A stretch of DNA of 14,418 bases. Source: Pseudomonadota bacterium (GTDB taxonomy: Bacteria > Pseudomonadota > Alphaproteobacteria > Rhizobiales > Beijerinckiaceae). The notes under the pieces were generated by a model. It ran no database searches. It worked only from the letters and a program-made list of their open reading frames with translations, and was not told the origin of the DNA. The translations under genes were made by a program, and so were the position numbers. The stretch lies in NCBI GenBank assembly GCA_023393655.1, contig JAEWKP010000119.1, positions 1-14,418 on the forward strand, written 5' to 3'. Below are positions 1 to 6,600 of the stretch, piece by piece. Position 1 is the first letter of the stretch, and every line of letters begins with the position of its first letter.

Positions 1-63
1 CGCGTCTTCACACGCTACAGCCTGACCGAGGAGCCCGTGCTGCTCGCCGAAGCGGCGGAATAA
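1..63 (+). CDS. C-terminal end of an unidentified protein (partial)
   Basis: Reading from base 1 in frame 1 gives 20 codons and then TAA at 61-63. The peptide is RVFTRYSLTEEPVLLAEAAE. The frame is open to the window edge and the codons are GC-rich at third positions like those of the neighbours, so this is probably the true end of an upstream gene. It stops 44 bases before the first binding-protein start and runs the same way, so co-transcription is possible. The piece is too short to assign a family. Confidence 0.55.
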   Translation, partial: RVFTRYSLTEEPVLLAEAAE

Positions 64-96
64 GCCGGCAACACCGCGTCACAACCGAAAAACAAC

Positions 97-102
97 AGGG
101 GA
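97..102 (+). promoter_or_regulatory. Shine-Dalgarno site that decides the SBP1 start
   Basis: AGGGGA lies 2 bases before the first ATG (105) but 5 bases before the second (108). The 13-base leader AACAACAGGGGAA (91-103) recurs exactly before SBP3 (5034-5046), whose ATG at 5052 lines up with 108 if one A is missing here. Spacing and alignment both favour 108. Confidence 0.6.
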
Positions 103-107
103 ACATG

Positions 108-1661
108 ATGCGCCGAACCACCAAGACTGCCCTCGCGGCCGCGCTTCTGTGCGGCGGCCTCGTCCAGGTCGCCGAAGCGAGCACGCTCAAGATCCAACTC
201 CGCGCCGACATCCGCTCGATCAATCCGGGCGTCAATCGCGACCACAACACTGACGGCGTCGTCCTGCAGATGGTCGAGGGCCTCGTCGCCTATGGCGAGG
301 ACTCGCTGCCGAAGCCGCTGCTGGCCGAGAAGATCGACGTCGCGCCGGACGGCAAGACCTATACCTTCACGCTGCGCCAGGGCGTGAAGTTCCACAACGG
401 CGCGGCCCTGACCTCGGCCGACGTGCTGTGGAGCTGGAACCGCTACATGGACCCGAAGACCGAGTGGCGCTGCCTCTCGGAATTCGACGGCCGCGGCCAG
501 GTCAAGGTCGATAAGGTCTCGGCTCCCGACGCCAGGACCGTGGTCTTCAGTCTCGACAAGGCGAGCGCGCTGTTCCTCGCCTCGCTCGCCCGTACCGATT
601 GCGCCATGACGGGCATCCTGCACAAGGATTCGGTCAAGGCCGACGGCTCCTTCGACAAGCCGATCGGTACGGGGCCATTCAAGTTCGCTGAATGGAAGCG
701 CGGTGAATCGATCCGCCTGGAGCGCTTCGCCGACTACGCCTCGCTGCCCGGCAAGATCGACGGCCTGACCGGCGCGAAGAAGCCCCTGGTCGACGAGGTG
801 CGTTTTCTCGTCATCCCGGACAGCGCGACGGCGAATGCCGCCCTGGTGCGCGGCGATATCGATATCCTGCCGGATGCCGCCAACTCCGACATCGCCGACC
901 TGAAGACGAACGACAAGATCCGCACCTCGGTGGTCTCCAGCATGGGCCTCGTCGGCCTGATCATCCAGACCCGCGACCCGGTTCTGCAGAACGCCAAACT
1001 GCGCCAGGCCATCGCCGCGGCGATCGACATCAAAGAGCTGGTCGCGGCGGTCACGGACGGCCTCGGCATGCCCAACAACTCGATCGTGCCGGTGCTCTCC
1101 GCCTATCACGGCCCTGTCGAGAAGCAGGGCTGGAAATATGACCCCGCCGCGGCGAAGAAGCTCCTCGCCGAGGCCGGCTACAAGGGCGAGAAGATCGTCA
1201 TGCTCGCCAACAAGCGCTATCCGCAGAGCTTCGACGCCGCCGTGATCGCGCAGCAGATGCTCAAGAGCGCCGGCCTCAATGTCGAGATCGAAGTGCTGGA
1301 ATGGGCGACCCAGCTCGACCGCTACAGCAAGGGCACCTACCAGATGCAGGCCTTCCCCTATTCAGGCCGCATGGACCCGGCGCTGAGCTACGAGTCCATG
1401 ACCGGTCCGAAGGACAAGCAGCCGCGCAAGCTGTGGGACAATCCGGAGGTGCAGGCCCTGCTCGAGAAGTCGATGGTCATCGCCGACAAGGGCGAGCGCC
1501 AGAAGATCTTCGACGAGCTGCACAAGCGCTTCCTCGCGGATGTGCCGATGGTGATGCTCTATAACGGCATCGTCGGCGGCGCCACGAGCACGAAGGCCAA
1601 GGGCTATACCTCGACGATCATGTCGCTGCCGCGGGCCTGGGAAGTCAGCCTCGACGAGTAA
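108..1661 (+). CDS. ABC transporter solute-binding protein, family 5 (SBP1)
   Basis: Periplasmic binding protein of the DppA/OppA class (SBP_bac_5), 517 residues and close to the family's usual length. It should capture a peptide, opine or similar solute and deliver it to an inner-membrane permease. Residues 1 to about 24 look like a Sec signal peptide (RR, an Ala/Leu-rich core, then AEA before Ser). Family hallmarks follow: PLLAEKIDVAPDGKTYTF, GVKFHNG, SADVLWSWNR and GTGPF. The mature protein has only two cysteines, C122 and C155, at the same spacing as in SBP2 and SBP3, suggesting a disulphide. By hand count, 72 of 92 residues from the LxADIR segment to WRC match SBP3. An in-frame ATG at 105 is possible, but spacing favours 108. 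SBP2 follows after 86 bases. Substrate is unknown. Confidence 0.93.
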   Translation: MRRTTKTALAAALLCGGLVQVAEASTLKIQLRADIRSINPGVNRDHNTDGVVLQMVEGLVAYGEDSLPKPLLAEKIDVAPDGKTYTFTLRQGVKFHNGAALTSADVLWSWNRYMDPKTEWRCLSEFDGRGQVKVDKVSAPDARTVVFSLDKASALFLASLARTDCAMTGILHKDSVKADGSFDKPIGTGPFKFAEWKRGESIRLERFADYASLPGKIDGLTGAKKPLVDEVRFLVIPDSATANAALVRGDIDILPDAANSDIADLKTNDKIRTSVVSSMGLVGLIIQTRDPVLQNAKLRQAIAAAIDIKELVAAVTDGLGMPNNSIVPVLSAYHGPVEKQGWKYDPAAAKKLLAEAGYKGEKIVMLANKRYPQSFDAAVIAQQMLKSAGLNVEIEVLEWATQLDRYSKGTYQMQAFPYSGRMDPALSYESMTGPKDKQPRKLWDNPEVQALLEKSMVIADKGERQKIFDELHKRFLADVPMVMLYNGIVGGATSTKAKGYTSTIMSLPRAWEVSLDE

Positions 1662-1695
1662 GCACCGCTCACCTCGCTTTCGGTATCCGACTGCA

Positions 1696-1720
1696 GGGCA
1701 TGCCCTTCCGGGGCACGCCC
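1696..1720 (+). repeat. Intercistronic hairpin between SBP1 and SBP2
   Basis: The arms GGGCATGCCC (1696-1705) and GGGCACGCCC (1711-1720) can pair at 9 of 10 positions around the 5-base loop TTCCG. The left arm is also a perfect palindrome by itself. The hairpin starts 34 bases after the SBP1 stop and ends 27 bases before the SBP2 start. No T-run follows, so it is unlikely to be a complete terminator. It may protect the SBP1 mRNA 3' end or reduce read-through. Function is inferred. Confidence 0.5.
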
Positions 1721-1747
1721 GAACGACAAGACAACGAGGGAACGGGA

Positions 1748-3289
1748 ATGATCCGCTTTTCGGCCTCTGCGCTGGCGCTCGCGCTCTTCTGTGGCGCAGC
1801 CCAGGCACAGACCATCAATGTCGCGCTCAATGCCGACATCCGCACGACCAATCCGGGGGTCAACCGCGACGACAACACCGACGCCGTGGTGCTGCATATG
1901 GTCGAGGGCCTTGTCGGCTATCGCGAGAACGGCGCCGTTGCCCCGCTCCTCGCCGAAAAGATCGACGTCTCGCAGGACGGGCTGACCTATACCTTCCACC
2001 TGCGCAAGGGCGTGAAGTTCCATAACGGCGCCGAGATGAGCTCGGCCGACGTGCTGTGGAGCTGGAACCGCTACATGGACGCGAAGACCGACTGGCGTTG
2101 CAAGCCTGAGTTCGACGGCCGCATCGGCCTCAAGGTCACGGAAGCGACCGCGCCCGACGCCACGACCTCCGTGATGAAGCTGGAGAAGCCGAGCGCGCTC
2201 TTCCTGGACACCATGGCCCGTACCGACTGCGCCATGGTCGCGATCCTGCACAAGGACTCGCTCAAGGCCGACGGAAGCTGGGACAAGCCGGTCGGCACCG
2301 GCCCCTTCCAGCTCGCCGACTGGCGTCGCGGCGAGTTCGTGCTGCTCAAGCGCTTCGACGCCTATGCTTCCCCGGCCGGCGACAAGCGCGACGGCTATGT
2401 CGGCTCCAAGCGCCCGCTCGCGGCCGAGGTCAAGTTCCTCGCCATCGCCGATGGCGCGACGGTCAAGGCCGGCCTGATGTCGGGCGCGCTCGACGTCGCC
2501 GACGTGCCGGACGAGGACGTGCCGGAGATGAAGAAGAGCGGCCTGCAGGTGCTGACGGCGCCGAGCGCCACCAAGCACGGCATCCTGCTCCAGAGCCGCG
2601 ACCCGCTGCTCGGCGACATCCGCATGCGCCAGGCGATCATGGCGGCGCTCGACCAGGACGAGATCGTCGGCGCTGTCTCGAACGGGCTCGGCAAGGTCAA
2701 CAATTCGGCGGTCTATGTCACCTCGCCCTATTACGACGAGGTCCAGAAGAAGCGCTACACGCACGACCCCGCCCGCGTGAAGAAGCTGCTCGCCGAGGCC
2801 GGCTACAAGGGCGAGACGATCAAGCTGATCGCCAACAAGCGCTCGACCGTGCCGAGCTATCCGATCGCGATCATGGCGCAGGCGATGCTGCAGGCCGCCG
2901 GCATCAAGGCCGATATCGAGATCCTGGAATGGGCGACGCAGCTCGACCGCTTCTCGAAGGGCAACTACCAGATGATGTCCTTCAGCTACTCCGCCCGCAT
3001 CGACCCGGCCCAGAGCTACAATCAGTTCTCCGGCCCGAAGGACAAACTCCCCTCCAAGGTCTGGGACAATCGCGAGGCCGATGCGCTGATCGAGAAGGCG
3101 ACGCTGGTCAGTGACGAGGCCGAGCGCCGCAAGATCTTCGACCAGCTCCATGTGATGATGCTGGCCGATGCGCCGCTGATCTTCCTCTATAATCAGGTCG
3201 ACACGGCCGTGGTCTCGAAGCGCCTGCAGGGCTTCGCGCCCTGGGTCGCCTCGAAGCCGCGTCTCTGGGAGGTCTCCGTCGCCAAGTAA
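1748..3289 (+). CDS. ABC transporter solute-binding protein, family 5 (SBP2)
   Basis: A second periplasmic binding protein of the peptide/nickel class, 513 residues, paralogous to SBP1 and SBP3. The start is ATG 1748, preceded by GAGGGA (1736-1741) with a 6-base spacer. A longer in-frame ATG at 1700 would add 16 residues in front of the signal peptide and overlap the hairpin, so I rejected it. Residues 1-20 form a signal peptide ending AQA before Gln. The shared motifs PLLAEKIDVSQDGLTYTF, GVKFHNG, SADVLWSWNRY and GTGPF are present, with the conserved pair C118 and C151. I count 76 of 92 identities to SBP3 over the LNADIR to WRC segment, and both proteins are 513 residues long. The gene ends 12 bases before the convergent regulator gene. 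It probably shares a transcript with SBP1 and the permeases encoded downstream; that sharing is inferred. Confidence 0.93.
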   Translation: MIRFSASALALALFCGAAQAQTINVALNADIRTTNPGVNRDDNTDAVVLHMVEGLVGYRENGAVAPLLAEKIDVSQDGLTYTFHLRKGVKFHNGAEMSSADVLWSWNRYMDAKTDWRCKPEFDGRIGLKVTEATAPDATTSVMKLEKPSALFLDTMARTDCAMVAILHKDSLKADGSWDKPVGTGPFQLADWRRGEFVLLKRFDAYASPAGDKRDGYVGSKRPLAAEVKFLAIADGATVKAGLMSGALDVADVPDEDVPEMKKSGLQVLTAPSATKHGILLQSRDPLLGDIRMRQAIMAALDQDEIVGAVSNGLGKVNNSAVYVTSPYYDEVQKKRYTHDPARVKKLLAEAGYKGETIKLIANKRSTVPSYPIAIMAQAMLQAAGIKADIEILEWATQLDRFSKGNYQMMSFSYSARIDPAQSYNQFSGPKDKLPSKVWDNREADALIEKATLVSDEAERRKIFDQLHVMMLADAPLIFLYNQVDTAVVSKRLQGFAPWVASKPRLWEVSVAK

Positions 3290-3301
3290 GGCGGTGGCCG
3301 C

Positions 3302-3967
3302 TCAGCCCGGCTCGATCGGAGCCGGACCGACGGGCGCGCCCTTGACGATATGCGTCGCGATCAGGGCCGCCAGCCGCACTGCGTCGCGCGCCTTCAGGGC
3401 CGCCATCATCTCGTAATGCTCGCGGTCGCTCTTCTGGAGCAGTTCATGCGAGCTCCACACCGTGATCTGCGAACCGCGCCCGCGGTCGCGCAGGCCCCAG
3501 ATCATCTCCTCCAGCACGGCGTTGCCGCAGAAGGAGTACATGAATTGATGGAAGGCGCGGTTGATCTCGCTCTGCTCGGTCCGGCTTCCGGTCGTGACCG
3601 CGGCGGAGAACTGCGCTGCCAGCGCGTCCAGCCGCGCGATGGCGGCGTCGTCGATCCGCGCGACGATGCCTTCCGCGGTGGCCCGCTCCAGGATGATGCG
3701 CGTCGCCAGGATCTCCTCATAGGTCTTCAGGTCGACCTCGGCGACGCGATAGCCCCGGTTGGGGACATGTTCGATGGTCTTGCGCACGGCGAGTTCGTCG
3801 AGCGCGCTGCGCACGTCGAAGCGGGTCGCCTGGAAACGCTCCTCGAGGTCGATCTGGCGCAGCCATTCCCCTGGCCTGAACGCACGCAGACGGATCGCCT
3901 GCGCGATCTCGTTGGCGAGCACGGCGCGCCGCGTGCTGGTGTTCTTGCGTTTCCGCTCGGACGTCAT
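3302..3967 (-). CDS. GntR-family transcriptional regulator with FCD domain
   Basis: DNA-binding regulator of 221 residues, typical of the FadR/VanR-type branch. Residues about 15-75 are the winged helix-turn-helix (LANEIAQAI, RPGEWLRQIDLEERF, then RFDVRSALDEL as recognition helix, and NRGYRVAEV as wing). Residues about 85-210 are the helical FCD ligand domain, with RAFH (H140), EHYEMMAALKARD (H174) and the late H196 at the positions of the family's metal-binding histidines. N136 stands where many relatives have Asp. Start ATG 3967 is chosen over an upstream ATG at 4036 because the extra 23 residues are not domain-like and would run through a repeat-like element. The gene is divergent from the hydrolase gene and convergent with SBP2, so it probably controls this cluster. 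FCD ligands are usually small acids or sugar acids; the one here is unknown. Confidence 0.9.
   Translation of the reverse strand: MTSERKRKNTSTRRAVLANEIAQAIRLRAFRPGEWLRQIDLEERFQATRFDVRSALDELAVRKTIEHVPNRGYRVAEVDLKTYEEILATRIILERATAEGIVARIDDAAIARLDALAAQFSAAVTTGSRTEQSEINRAFHQFMYSFCGNAVLEEMIWGLRDRGRGSQITVWSSHELLQKSDREHYEMMAALKARDAVRLAALIATHIVKGAPVGPAPIEPG
3307..3325. repeat. Small hairpin inside the GntR 3' end, near the convergent junction
   Basis: CCGGCTC (3307-3313) and GAGCCGG (3319-3325) are perfect 7-base arms around GATCG. The site lies in the last codons of the regulator, 18 bases past the SBP2 stop, so SBP2 transcripts could fold it as a 3' end. There is no T-run, and short GC palindromes are common in such DNA, so the role is uncertain. 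Confidence 0.3.
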
Positions 3968-3977
3968 GGCAGGCTCT

Positions 3978-4044
3978 CTAAAGCATTTTCGAGCGGGGTG
4001 AACACCGGTTCGCGTGGAGAAAGTGCAGCGGAACAATGCTCTAA
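3978..4044. repeat. Repeat-like extragenic element beside the regulator start
   Basis: The ends CTAAAGCATT (3978-3987) and AATGCTCTAA (4035-4044) are imperfect inverted repeats (AGCATT/AATGCT exact), and ACCGGT (4004-4009) lies between them within CACCGGTTCGCGTGGAG. From memory, this wording resembles a small intergenic repeat dispersed in Hyphomicrobiales genomes; I could not search for it. It begins 10 bases upstream of the GntR start codon, so it probably forms most of that gene's 5' untranslated leader. Confidence 0.4.
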
Positions 4045-4070
4045 CAGGATTCGCGCAGGCCGGAAGAAGT

Positions 4071-4088
4071 TGGTTGCGAAGCCAACCA
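4071..4088. promoter_or_regulatory. Inverted repeat, candidate regulator-binding site
   Basis: TGGTTG (4071-4076) and CAACCA (4083-4088) are perfect 6-base arms separated by 6 bases. FadR-type GntR operators often have the form TGGT-N3-ACCA; here the same half-site letters occur with wider spacing. The site lies between the divergent regulator and hydrolase genes, upstream of the suggested -10 element. Assignment to the GntR protein is inferred from position. Confidence 0.35.
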
Positions 4089-4104
4089 TATCATGCAACA
4101 TAAT
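4074..4104 (+). promoter_or_regulatory. Possible promoter of the hydrolase-SBP3-permease run
   Basis: TTGCGA (4074-4079) and CATAAT (4099-4104) resemble -35 and -10 hexamers with a 19-base spacer, slightly longer than ideal. The surrounding stretch is clearly more AT-rich than the rest of the window. The -10 box ends where the palindrome at 4103-4114 begins, so a repressor bound there would block it. This is only a consensus match by eye. Confidence 0.35.
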
Positions 4105-4114
4105 TGGCGCCAAT
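4103..4114. promoter_or_regulatory. Perfect 12-bp palindrome ATTGGCGCCAAT, candidate operator
   Basis: ATTGGCGCCAAT reads the same on both strands. It overlaps the end of the suggested -10 box and lies 23 bases before the hydrolase start, where a repressor could stop transcription. The divergent GntR/FCD regulator is the obvious candidate to bind here. The binding partner is inferred. Confidence 0.45.
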
Positions 4115-4125
4115 AATTTCGCCAT

Positions 4126-4130
4126 AGGAG
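4126..4130 (+). promoter_or_regulatory. Ribosome binding site supporting a GTG start
   Basis: AGGAG lies 7 bases before the GTG at 4138, with no competing ATG between. This supports GTG as the start of the hydrolase gene. Confidence 0.65.
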
Positions 4131-4137
4131 AGAACCC

Positions 4138-5022
4138 GTGAACGCCGTGGCCGAACAAACCGCCAAGCCCGATCCCGAGGCGGCCGCCCGCGCCAAGGCG
4201 CTCTACGAGTATGGGCCGACCTCGATCTATTCGTCGAAGCACGATCCCCGCTTCCCCTATTGCCTCTATGTCCCGCCGAGCCTGGGCGAGGGTGGCGAGA
4301 AGCCGGAGCTGATCGTAGCGATGCACGGCACCGGCCGTGGCTTCACCGGTTATCGCGATGCCTTCTCGGCCTTCGCCCGCTGGAACAACTGCATCATCCT
4401 GGCGCCGCTCTTCCCGATCGGTGTGATGGGCGACGGCTATCGCGACGGCTTCAAATACATGCGCGAGGGCAACCTCCGTTACGACCACGTACTGCTCGCC
4501 ATCATCGAGGAGGTCTCCGAGCGTTACGGCATTGCCTTCGACCGCTTCGGCCTGTTCGGCTATTCCGGCGGCGGTCATTTCGCCCACCGTTTCCTGATTC
4601 TGCAGCCGAACAAGCTCTGGGGCGTCTCGATCGGCGCGCCGGGCTCGGTCACCCTGCTCGACCCGAGCCGCGACTGGTGGGTCGGCACCCGCAACTTCGC
4701 CGAGCTCTTCGGCCAGGCACTCGACATCCCCGCGATGAAGCAGGTCGCGGTGCAGATGGTCGTCGGCGCTGCCGATCTCGAGACCTGGGAAATCACCCAC
4801 AAGCCGGGCGGCCGCAACTGGATGCCGGACGCCAACCATGCCGGCACCAACCGGCCGGAGCGTCTGGCGAGCCTGCGCGACAACTTCGCCGCGCATGGCA
4901 TCGCCGCCCGCTTCGACCTCGTGCCGAACACGCCGCATGACGGCGTCAAGGTCGTGCCGGTCGTCGAGGACTTCTTCGCCGGCGAACTCCGCCGCATCCG
5001 CACCGCCCGCAAGGCCGGCTGA
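4138..5022 (+). CDS. Alpha/beta hydrolase (esterase/peptidase-like), cytosolic
   Basis: Predicted serine hydrolase of 294 residues with an alpha/beta fold. The nucleophile elbow is GYSGGG (141-146, Ser143). AMHGTG (61-66) fits the oxyanion-hole strand, D213 in the GAADLE loop is a plausible acid, and H267 in NTPHDG is the probable catalytic histidine. There is no signal peptide or membrane segment, so it should act in the cytosol. It starts at GTG after a good ribosome site. It is the first gene of the run divergent from the GntR regulator, and SBP3 follows after 29 bases. This placement suggests it cleaves an ester or amide bond in the solute brought in by the importer. The fold resembles feruloyl-esterase and PHB-depolymerase-like proteins, but sequence alone does not give the substrate. 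Confidence 0.85.
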   Translation: MNAVAEQTAKPDPEAAARAKALYEYGPTSIYSSKHDPRFPYCLYVPPSLGEGGEKPELIVAMHGTGRGFTGYRDAFSAFARWNNCIILAPLFPIGVMGDGYRDGFKYMREGNLRYDHVLLAIIEEVSERYGIAFDRFGLFGYSGGGHFAHRFLILQPNKLWGVSIGAPGSVTLLDPSRDWWVGTRNFAELFGQALDIPAMKQVAVQMVVGAADLETWEITHKPGGRNWMPDANHAGTNRPERLASLRDNFAAHGIAARFDLVPNTPHDGVKVVPVVEDFFAGELRRIRTARKAG

Positions 5023-5051
5023 ACGATCATAAGAACAACAGGGGAAACATC

Positions 5052-6593
5052 ATGAAGCGCTTGCTTGTCTCCGCCGCCGCGCTCGCCCTCTCGGCCGGCG
5101 CCCTTCAGGCCCAGACGCTGACGGCCGTGCTCAACGCCGACATCCGCTCGACCAATCCCGGCGTGAACCGCGACGGCAATACCGATTCCGTCGTGCTTCA
5201 CATGGTCGAGGGCCTCGTCGGCTATGCCGAGGACGGCTCGGTCGGCCCGCTGCTCGCCGAGAAGGTCGAGATTTCGCCGGATGGAAAGACCTACACCTTC
5301 CGCCTGCGCAAGGGCGTGAAGTTCCATAACGGCGCGACCATGACCTCGGCCGACGTGCTGTGGAGCTGGAACCGCTACATGGACCCGAAGACCGACTGGC
5401 GCTGCCTGTCCGATTTCGACGGGCGCAACGGCCTCAAGGTCGAGAAGATCTCGGCTCCGGATGCCGACACCGTCGTGATGGAGATCAACGCGCCGAACGG
5501 TCTCTTCCTCGACTCGCTCGCCCGCGCCGATTGCGGCGGCTCTGCCGTGATCCACAAGGATTCGGTCAAGGCCGATGGCAGCTGGGACAAGCCGATCGGC
5601 ACCGGCCCCTTCATGCTCGGCGACTGGAAGCGCGGGCAATCGGTCCAGCTCCTCGCCTTCGACCAGTATGTCTCGCCCAAGGGCGACAAGCGCGACGGGT
5701 ATATCGGCTCGAAGCGCCCGCTGGTGAAGGAAGCCCGCTTCATGGTCATTCCCGACGCGGCGACGGTGAAGGCGGGCCTGCTCGCCGGCTCGCTCGACAT
5801 GGCGCTGATGCCGGAATCGGACGTGCCCGACCTCAAGAACGCGCCCAATCTCACGCTCGCCATCGCCCCGAACCCGGTCCGGCACGGCCTGATCATCCAG
5901 ACGCGTGACCCGGTGATGAAGAACCAGGCGCTGCGCCAGGCGATCGCGGCCGCGATCGACTTCCCCGAGCTCGTCGCCAATGTCTCGAACGGTCTCGGCA
6001 AGCCCAACAACTCGCCGGTCTACACGACCTCGAAATACTATGGCGATGTCGAGAAGCAGGGCTTCAAGTATGATCCCGCCGCCGCCAAGGCGCTGCTGCA
6101 GAAGGCCGGCCACAAGGGTGAGAAGATCACGATCCTCGCCAACAAGCGCTCCTCGGTGCCGAGCTTCAACACCGCCGTCATCGCCCAGGCGATGATGCAG
6201 GCGGTCGGCATCAATGCCGAGATCGAAGTGCTGGAATGGGCGACGCAGCTGGATCGCTACAACAAGGGCAACTACCAGATGCAGTCCTTCTCCTATTCGA
6301 GCCGCTTCGACCCCGCGCTCGGATTCGAGCAGATCGCCGGCCCGAAGGACAAGCAGCCGCGCAAGATCTGGGAGGAGCCGGAGGCGCTCGCCCTGATCCA
6401 GAAGTCGATGGTGGTGACCGATACCGCCGAGCGTCAGAAGATCTTCGACGACCTGCACAAGCGCTTCATCGATCAGGTCCCGACCATCTTCACCCATAAC
6501 GACCTCGACATCATCGCCCATTCCAAGAAGGTGAGCGGCGTGACACCCTGGGCGTCCCAGCTGCGCCTCTGGGAAGTCAGCGTCTCGAAGTGA
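5052..6593 (+). CDS. ABC transporter solute-binding protein, family 5 (SBP3)
   Basis: Third periplasmic binding protein paralogue, 513 residues, and the one directly upstream of the permease genes, so probably the core partner of this importer. Signal peptide residues 1-20 end in LQA before Gln. AGGGGA (5040-5045) lies 6 bases before the ATG, within a 13-base leader identical to that of SBP1. PLLAEKVEISPDGKTYTF, GVKFHNG, SADVLWSWNRY and GTGPF mark the family; C118 and C151 are the only cysteines. It shares a 40-base identical stretch with the other two genes (5345-5384 here). Differences gather toward the C-terminus (FTHNDLDIIAHSKK here, FLYNQVDTAVVSKR in SBP2, MLYNGIVGGATSTK in SBP1), perhaps reflecting ligand preference. 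Confidence 0.94.
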   Translation: MKRLLVSAAALALSAGALQAQTLTAVLNADIRSTNPGVNRDGNTDSVVLHMVEGLVGYAEDGSVGPLLAEKVEISPDGKTYTFRLRKGVKFHNGATMTSADVLWSWNRYMDPKTDWRCLSDFDGRNGLKVEKISAPDADTVVMEINAPNGLFLDSLARADCGGSAVIHKDSVKADGSWDKPIGTGPFMLGDWKRGQSVQLLAFDQYVSPKGDKRDGYIGSKRPLVKEARFMVIPDAATVKAGLLAGSLDMALMPESDVPDLKNAPNLTLAIAPNPVRHGLIIQTRDPVMKNQALRQAIAAAIDFPELVANVSNGLGKPNNSPVYTTSKYYGDVEKQGFKYDPAAAKALLQKAGHKGEKITILANKRSSVPSFNTAVIAQAMMQAVGINAEIEVLEWATQLDRYNKGNYQMQSFSYSSRFDPALGFEQIAGPKDKQPRKIWEEPEALALIQKSMVVTDTAERQKIFDDLHKRFIDQVPTIFTHNDLDIIAHSKKVSGVTPWASQLRLWEVSVSK

Positions 6594-6600
6594 CGTTATT

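Noticed and set aside
1700..1747. Longer SBP2 start at ATG 1700
   Set aside because: It adds 16 charged and polar residues before a normal signal peptide and lies within the hairpin; ATG 1748 has a well-spaced ribosome site.
1604..3151. Open minus-strand frame of 515 codons opposite SBP2
   Set aside because: Shadow of SBP2. The same kind of antisense frame appears opposite SBP1 and the fused ATPase, and the peptide has no domain features.
3968..4036. Longer GntR start at 4036
   Set aside because: The extra 23 residues come from the repeat-like element and are not part of a helix-turn-helix domain; 3967 gives a typical N-terminus.
108..6593. SBP repeats as a sign of a mobile element or composite transposon
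   Set aside because: I see no transposase, terminal inverted repeats or target duplications; the copies are diverged paralogues in the same orientation, consistent with old duplication.
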